From UA16 sp965661575 (GTDB lineage: Bacteria; Bacteroidota; Bacteroidia; Flavobacteriales_D; Sanyastnellaceae): a DNA stretch of 48,369 nt. Location: NCBI GenBank assembly GCA_965661575.1, contig CBFIEJ010000015.1, positions 1 through 48,369 of the forward strand, written 5' to 3'. Under the pieces are notes generated by a model. That model worked only from the letters and a program-made list of their open reading frames with translations. It was not told the origin of the DNA and searched no databases. The position numbers and the translations under genes were made by a program. The stretch's first letter is position 1. The number at the start of each line of letters is the position of its first letter. This document shows positions 44,051 to 48,369 of this stretch, in pieces.

Positions 44051-44105
44051 GCTGTACTCATCATATTTCGTGACGACCTAAATTGCATCTTCTAATGACA
44101 GTTGC

Positions 44106-45359
44106 ATGCGGTTTCACATCATAATATTTGCCTTCTTGCTCAGCATCCCAGCAGCAACGGCGCAGGATACAACCCGGGTTTTGTTTCTCGGAAACAGCTA
44201 CATCTTTTTCAATGAGCTGCCCACTCTATTGACAGAATTATCCGAGAGCATGGGGCATGTGGTCGTGACCGGACAAAACACACCCGGTGGCGCCAGCCTC
44301 CAGGGCCATGTCAATAACACCGAGTCTCAAGCCCTCATCCAACAAGGTGACTGGGATTACGTTGTGCTCCAAGAGCAGAGTCAAAAAGCATCTCTTCCCT
44401 ACGATCAAGTCACCGCAGATTTTTTTCCAGCTGTAGAAGCTCTGGTCACCTCCATCCGACAACACAATGATTGTGCTGTCCCCCTGCTCTATATGACTTG
44501 GGGGCGCGAAAATGGTGACGTCCAAAATTGTGCTTGGTGGCCCCCGGTCTGCACGTACGAGGGCATGCAAGAATTATTGACTGAACGTTACCTCGAAGCA
44601 GCTGACAACACGCAATCATGGTGCGCACCGGTGGGAATGATCTGGGAAGATCTCCTGGGCCTGACCAACATCAATCTATACAACCCAGACGGATCCCACC
44701 CTTCTGCGGCAGGCTCGTACCTCGCAGCGAGCACACTGTTTGTAGCACTCTTTGGGCAAAACCCTGAGGCTTCCGACTATTCCGGCCCCATTGGCCTTGG
44801 GGTAAGCAATGCAATAGACGCCGCCGTTTGGACCGTGTGGGAATCGCAGTCCAGTGCTTGGATGCAGTACGATCTTCTAGAGGTCGGGTTTTACAGCCAA
44901 AGCACACCAGAGGGTTGCAACGTGCAGGTCAGCGCAAGTCCCTACATCGACAGCATTCATGTCAGCAACGGCAGCTTCAATTTCGTATTGCAAGAAGGCG
45001 ATGTCATTCCTTTGAATTTTACAGATAGCATCGTTGTGGATGTTCTTATTTTCAGCGGGTGTGCAAATCCAATTTCATCTACACAAACATTTTACTCGGG
45101 AGTAAATTCCATTGGAGAAGAGAAAAATACAGACACATCCATCTACCCCAATCCTACCAGCGAATCGCTCTGGATCACCCAGCCAATGGGGCTTTCAACA
45201 TTTATCTTGAATGACAGCCAAGGAATAGCTGTGCAAAAATGGAGCGCAACGGAAAGCCATTCGGTCGATGTTTCCTCGCTCCGAAGCGGATTGTACTTCT
45301 TGGAAACCTGGACCGGGCAAACGTTAATCAAGACCGACAAACTCTTGATTCAACATTGA
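44106..45359 (+). CDS. T9SS-secreted SGNH/GDSL hydrolase (DUF4886-like)
   Basis: 417 residues with signal peptide ending ATAQ (residue 20). The catalytic region shows FLGNSYIFF with nucleophile Ser31, a Gly/Asn oxyanion pair (TPGGASLQ; a later VLQEQS), and the DGSHPS motif with Asp195 and His198, the classical SGNH triad; GNSY openings are typical of DUF4886. After about 230 the chain becomes beta-rich and ends in a T9SS type A tail (SIYPNPTSESLWI...LRSGLYFLETW...DKLLIQH). It is likely a surface or released esterase for acetylated sugars or lipids; substrate unknown. It follows the repeat protein gene by 55 bp on the same strand. Confidence 0.87.
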   Translation: MRFHIIIFAFLLSIPAATAQDTTRVLFLGNSYIFFNELPTLLTELSESMGHVVVTGQNTPGGASLQGHVNNTESQALIQQGDWDYVVLQEQSQKASLPYDQVTADFFPAVEALVTSIRQHNDCAVPLLYMTWGRENGDVQNCAWWPPVCTYEGMQELLTERYLEAADNTQSWCAPVGMIWEDLLGLTNINLYNPDGSHPSAAGSYLAASTLFVALFGQNPEASDYSGPIGLGVSNAIDAAVWTVWESQSSAWMQYDLLEVGFYSQSTPEGCNVQVSASPYIDSIHVSNGSFNFVLQEGDVIPLNFTDSIVVDVLIFSGCANPISSTQTFYSGVNSIGEEKNTDTSIYPNPTSESLWITQPMGLSTFILNDSQGIAVQKWSATESHSVDVSSLRSGLYFLETWTGQTLIKTDKLLIQH

Positions 45360-45367
45360 ATAAAATT

Positions 45368-46096
45368 CTAGACTTCAAGCGCCGCAAAAAGACCTTTTTC
45401 GAGCAGCTTGACCCGACCATGTTGAAGTTCAATTTCTCCACGGGACTCGACCTCTTTGAGAATGCGCGATACGACCACACGCGATGTGGCTGTGTAATTT
45501 GCGATTTGTTGATGTGTCAAAGGGATGACATCACTCTTTGAGCGCTCTGCACGGCAGTTCAAGAGGTACATGATTCGATCCTCTAGGTTCGTCGTTCCTA
45601 CACTTTTTAATGTGCATACCAGGGCATTGAAGATGCTTCTGAATGACTCGACAACCAATTTGTTCCACTCCAGGCTTGTATCCGCCCACTTTTCGAGGAC
45701 AACGATGGGAACGTATAAGATGACTGACCCAGGCTCAGCCACAGCGCACATATTGACTGCGTATTGTTCGTCGTAGAACGTGACACACGAAATCTTCGCT
45801 GGTCCATTTGCAGCCACTTCATACATCATCAACTCTCGATCACTTTCATGATTGTGGTGAAACAATCGAACCGCACCTTCCACTAAAATAAGCGCGTTTT
45901 TCATGTTTTGACCTTCCCGGAAAACGACCGTTTCTTTCTCGAAGTGAAACACCCGACTTGATGCCATAACTTCTGCCTGCATCTCAGGTTGAAAGGGCAA
46001 CTTCAAGTCTAATTCTGAAATTTCAAGTTCTGTCGTTTTTGGAAATACCATGGATGCAAGAGGTATGGAATGTGATGCAAGCAGCGAGGATTTCAT
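45368..46096 (-). CDS. Crp/Fnr family transcriptional regulator
   Basis: 242 residues: a cyclic-nucleotide-binding-like beta-roll (about 40-160, with ETVVFREGQNMKNALILVEGAVRLF) and a C-terminal winged helix (about 180-235) whose recognition part is LTHQQIANYTATSRVVVSRILKEV, followed by the GEIELQHGRVKLLE wing. The FNR N-terminal Cys cluster is absent; two Cys in ISCVTFYDEQYAVNMC match positions seen in Bacteroidota Crp/Fnr relatives of unknown signal. The first ~20 residues (SLLASHSIPLAS) are not part of the fold. It is followed, in reverse, by cytochrome and DUF4920 genes upstream, suggesting a respiratory or redox link. It converges on the SGNH gene with 8 bp between. Confidence 0.9.
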   Translation of the reverse strand: MKSSLLASHSIPLASMVFPKTTELEISELDLKLPFQPEMQAEVMASSRVFHFEKETVVFREGQNMKNALILVEGAVRLFHHNHESDRELMMYEVAANGPAKISCVTFYDEQYAVNMCAVAEPGSVILYVPIVVLEKWADTSLEWNKLVVESFRSIFNALVCTLKSVGTTNLEDRIMYLLNCRAERSKSDVIPLTHQQIANYTATSRVVVSRILKEVESRGEIELQHGRVKLLEKGLFAALEV

Positions 46097-46296
46097 TCAC
46101 CCCTGTTCACATGATACAATAAAAAAAATGAAAACATTGGATAAAACCTTGAATTCCATAGCCAACGATCAAGAAAATTACTTTTCTCAGACGATTCGTA
46201 GAACGCAGTGCTTTGATTGAATTCCCCTCAAACGTCGCGTCCAAGCGTCGCTCAAACCATCCCTTCATGAATCGAACAACTTCCGTCAAGGAACCA

Positions 46297-46749
46297 TCAA
46301 TGAATGACTTGATTCAATTTTCGCTTGTTGATTCGTTCAATGGGGCCAGGACACGCTTGCTGATGGCAAGACAGGCATCCGGTGACAACTGCTGAGTAAG
46401 TCTCTGCGCTTGGCAGGGCATTGAACTCCTTCACGTGTTTTCCAAATGCCATGGCGAATGCCTTGTATCCTGGAACCAGCATGCTGCTATCGGTTGGCAT
46501 CAGCTTCGTCAAGTCGAGCGTGGACAGCGAGGCCTCTTTCCAACTGCCTGCTTCGCCATGTGCAGCGAGTAAATTGACCAATTCACTATCCAATGTTCGC
46601 ATGGCAAGGGCCAATTCAGAAGTCTTGTTCGGCTGAATTGGAGCGAGCTTTGCCACTGACTGATTTGCACTTTCTCCGCAAAAAGCAAGACCAACACACA
46701 AAACAGAAATCACCCAAGGTGCTCTATTCTTTTTCGAAACTCTGCGCAT
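46297..46749 (-). CDS. Exported c-type cytochrome with C-terminal heme motif
   Basis: 150 residues from the ATG at 46749; the longer frame starts at a TTG inside the DUF4920 gene. A signal sequence (WVISVLCVGLAFCGES) may end in a lipobox Cys. The mature chain is all helical and carries one CxxCH heme site near its end (CLSCHQQACPGPIERINKRKL), with the heme site C-terminal as in the four-helix cytochrome c-prime layout; CPGPI is typical of a Bacteroidota cytochrome group. It would carry electrons or bind a gas ligand in the periplasm. Ten bp after DUF4920, so probably one transcript. The exact family is not certain. Confidence 0.85.
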   Translation of the reverse strand: MRRVSKKNRAPWVISVLCVGLAFCGESANQSVAKLAPIQPNKTSELALAMRTLDSELVNLLAAHGEAGSWKEASLSTLDLTKLMPTDSSMLVPGYKAFAMAFGKHVKEFNALPSAETYSAVVTGCLSCHQQACPGPIERINKRKLNQVIH

Positions 46750-46759
46750 TGCTTCTGAT

Positions 46760-47266
46760 TCAGTCTTCAATCATCACGCCGGTGGCCGTAAAGGCCAATC
46801 GCAACTCCGGCTCCGTGATGGAAGCAATGAATTCTTCTGACTCACCTGCATCCTCGGCATAGTGCTTTCGCATCTCAACCGTGATGGTATCGAAGAAAGC
46901 CTCACCCTCCATGACCGTGCGCTTGCCTTCAGCCCCTTCGGTGGGCACGAAAAAACCATAATCTTGAAACCGGACAAACACCGTGTCCTCGCCAGAGGCA
47001 ACGTCCATCCAACATCCTTTTTTGGCGCATGTGGCTGTCACCTCGCCTTCGAATCGAACTTGGGCTCGTCCACTTTCTGTCAAAGCAGAGCGCAAGCCTT
47101 GCGCATCCAATGCATCACTCATTTCGATGACAGACCCGTAAAACATCTGGTCATCAAGACCTGGCGCTTCTATTGCTGAATTGTCTGAGGAGCCGCATCC
47201 AGTGGCCAAAAGGATTGCCCAACCGATCAGTCCAGTATTGAATAAAACTTGACAAGAATTTTTCAT
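46760..47266 (-). CDS. DUF4920 lipoprotein
   Basis: 168 residues from the ATG at 47266, chosen because it begins the signal peptide (MKNSCQVLFNTGLIGWAILLATGC, lipobox Cys24); the longer frame runs through a 48-codon lead with no signal. The DUF4920 core is clear: VRFEGEVTATCAKKGCWMDV, with the conserved CxxxGCWM motif, then VRFQDYGFFVPTEGAEGKRTVMEGEAFFDTITVEMRKHYAEDAG. Function of the family is unknown; the Cys pair may bind metal or form a disulfide. It is upstream of a c-type cytochrome gene. Confidence 0.92.
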   Translation of the reverse strand: MKNSCQVLFNTGLIGWAILLATGCGSSDNSAIEAPGLDDQMFYGSVIEMSDALDAQGLRSALTESGRAQVRFEGEVTATCAKKGCWMDVASGEDTVFVRFQDYGFFVPTEGAEGKRTVMEGEAFFDTITVEMRKHYAEDAGESEEFIASITEPELRLAFTATGVMIED

Positions 47267-47637
47267 GCTTCGAATGTACGCGAAACAAAGGCAATTGATG
47301 AATGATGTTGCGTCCAAGAACATGAAGTTCGGGGGACATTCCCTCACATCCTGCTCAATTTCTTTGCCATTCGTTCTCATTATTTTTTCAAAGGTTTGCC
47401 AGAAATCCACAGTAATAACCGGCCATTCAGCACGAAAAAGCCCACACCTGTTGGGGCATGAGCTTGGTTTGAAAGTGATTCCGTTGGGATCACAAATAGA
47501 ATACCTAACCTGTTGATAAACAAGTCACTCACCTACCCTGTCGCCCACAATGTCGCCCACGATTTAGGCTGTTTGCGTCTCCAATCAAGCGCTCCTCACC
47601 GATCCGTTCTTATATTAGTAATACCAAATTGACTGAA
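47267..47637. other. Intergenic gap with no supported gene
   Basis: 371 bases between divergent genes. On the minus strand TTG, 21 nt, TGCCTTTG ends about 20 nt before the DUF4920 ATG, a weak promoter match. A short direct repeat, TGTCGCCCAC, occurs twice at about 47539-47562. Small open frames on both strands have no signal peptide, no recognisable domain and no consistent codon use. Confidence 0.5.
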
Positions 47638-48258
47638 ATGAAGCACTTGATGACGCTAATGGCGCTCGTGGTCGCAGTGACCGCTGGAGCGCAGACTGAA
47701 TGGCCATGGAATCCTGATAGTAATTCGGACAACATTATCGGAATTGATGATTTACTTTCAGTCCTTACGGTTTTTGGCGCCGAATTTTACATTGAATATC
47801 CAGCTCCAGCAAACTCGGCCTACACAGTTGCTTTGGTTCAGGCGGATAGCACAGTGTTAGGGTACACCGACTGCCTTGGATATTGTGCATCTATTGGTGG
47901 ACATATAATGACCATAGAAGATTTCGGTCTTTTTCACGAGTCAATAGAGGCCCAATCACCATACACCTATTCAGGCAGCGGTAGCAATCCTCCTCATGAA
48001 TCCTTCCTACAAAAAGCTTATATCAACCCAAATTCCCTTGAACGAGAGATGCATCAGGGTTTATATCGCGAGATAGACGTAATGACAGAAAGCTTCTCGC
48101 CATGGGACTTGAACGCTGGTGATACAATATGGAACAGATGGAAATACAGCGCCTTTCCGCAGTCCTATGGTTTCGAACACCCGAATGGAAATATTGCCAC
48201 AGGTGCAGAGTGCTTCTGCGTTGGAACTATTTCGAATCCAGCGTTCTCAGGCGAGTAA
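47638..48258 (+). CDS. Secreted protein starting with a dockerin-like EF-hand
   Basis: 206 residues from the ATG at 47638; the TTG at 47629 adds three residues. Signal peptide MKHLMTLMALVVAVTAGAQ is followed at once by WPWNPDSNSDNIIGIDDLLSVL, an EF-hand-like loop (D.N.D...G..D-LL) matching those at the ends of the repeat proteins, but here N-terminal. The rest has DCLGYCASIGGHIMTIEDF and a Trp/Tyr-rich region (DTIWNRWKYSAFPQSYGFEHPNG), and stops shortly after AECFCVGTISN. The abrupt end suggests the chain could be truncated, though no obvious continuation in another frame was seen. Function unknown. Confidence 0.7.
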   Translation: MKHLMTLMALVVAVTAGAQTEWPWNPDSNSDNIIGIDDLLSVLTVFGAEFYIEYPAPANSAYTVALVQADSTVLGYTDCLGYCASIGGHIMTIEDFGLFHESIEAQSPYTYSGSGSNPPHESFLQKAYINPNSLEREMHQGLYREIDVMTESFSPWDLNAGDTIWNRWKYSAFPQSYGFEHPNGNIATGAECFCVGTISNPAFSGE

Positions 48259-48369
48259 CGGGTGGCCCCTCTGGAAAACCTACAGCAAACGGCTGCGCAT
48301 CGCCGTAGTAACCATGGTCAAATAATCGCATTTTTTCTTCGCGATTTGGCTATTCTAATCAAGGATAAC
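48259..48369. other. Right-edge non-coding tail
   Basis: 111 bases after the last gene. It contains an inverted repeat AATCGC...GCGATT around an AT-rich loop (about 48325-48348), possibly a weak terminator. No gene start is seen before the edge. Confidence 0.3.

Noticed and set aside
46107..46289. A 60-codon minus-strand frame between the Crp/Fnr and cytochrome genes
   Set aside because: Its composition is unlike its neighbours, and it has no signal, domain or plausible start context; treated as non-coding.
47265..47516. An 83-codon plus-strand frame in the gap
   Set aside because: It overlaps the DUF4920 start, has no domain or signal, and is low in the codons used by neighbours.

Overview
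The window looks like a chromosomal segment of a free-living, probably marine, member of the Bacteroidota (Flavobacteriales-like). The evidence is type IX secretion (T9SS) C-terminal sorting domains, a DUF4295 gene beside rpmG and ftsY, the Bacteroidota promoter pattern (TTG, about 19-21 nt, TAnnTTTG), a HmuY-type heme locus, and a DTE-type proteorhodopsin. No tRNA, rRNA, insertion sequence, phage gene or CRISPR array was found. Genes are tightly packed, with many 4-bp stop/start overlaps.

Region by region. 1-6.7 kb (minus strand): a run of genes reading dapF-DUF4105 fusion, large lipoprotein, outer-membrane barrel protein, kdsA, and a secreted protein cut by the left edge. 6.8-10.6 kb (plus): a fused alpha/beta 2-oxoacid dehydrogenase E1, a small exported protein, and a PaaE-like flavin/2Fe-2S reductase. 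10.7-15.0 kb (plus): a three-gene heme-uptake-like operon, HmuY-like protein with a T9SS tail, TonB-dependent receptor, HmuY-like lipoprotein. 15.1-18.4 kb (minus): queE, rimO, ftsY, DUF4295, rpmG. 18.6-21.9 kb (plus): ftsK and lolA. 21.9-25.2 kb (minus): a LysM/ligand-binding lipoprotein-like protein and guaA. 25.3-26.8 kb (plus): maf and a single proteorhodopsin gene with its own terminator. 26.8-32.5 kb (minus): selD, mnmH (selenium-modified tRNA) and an overlapping 1163-residue T9SS-secreted BNR/PKD protein.

32.5-45.4 kb is the most unusual part: a locus of secreted, cysteine-rich repeat proteins. It holds a 1911-residue protein with four copies of an unfamiliar ~190-residue module, thrombospondin-3-like calcium repeats and 15 tandem GCxD...DGSC units; a divergently transcribed reprolysin-like metalloprotease carrying the same units; a small paralogue with a fifth module copy; plus a lipoprotein, an alpha/beta-hydrolase and a T9SS SGNH hydrolase. 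The repeat proteins end in a dockerin-like EF-hand motif rather than an obvious T9SS tail, and a further protein at the right end starts its mature region with the same motif. 45.4-47.3 kb (minus) holds a Crp/Fnr regulator, a c-type cytochrome and a DUF4920 lipoprotein.

Starts were moved from the longest open frame to the first ATG that precedes a signal peptide, or that gives a 4-bp overlap, wherever the longer frame began with TTG or ran through non-coding sequence. All family assignments are from reading the translations by eye; no database search was run.
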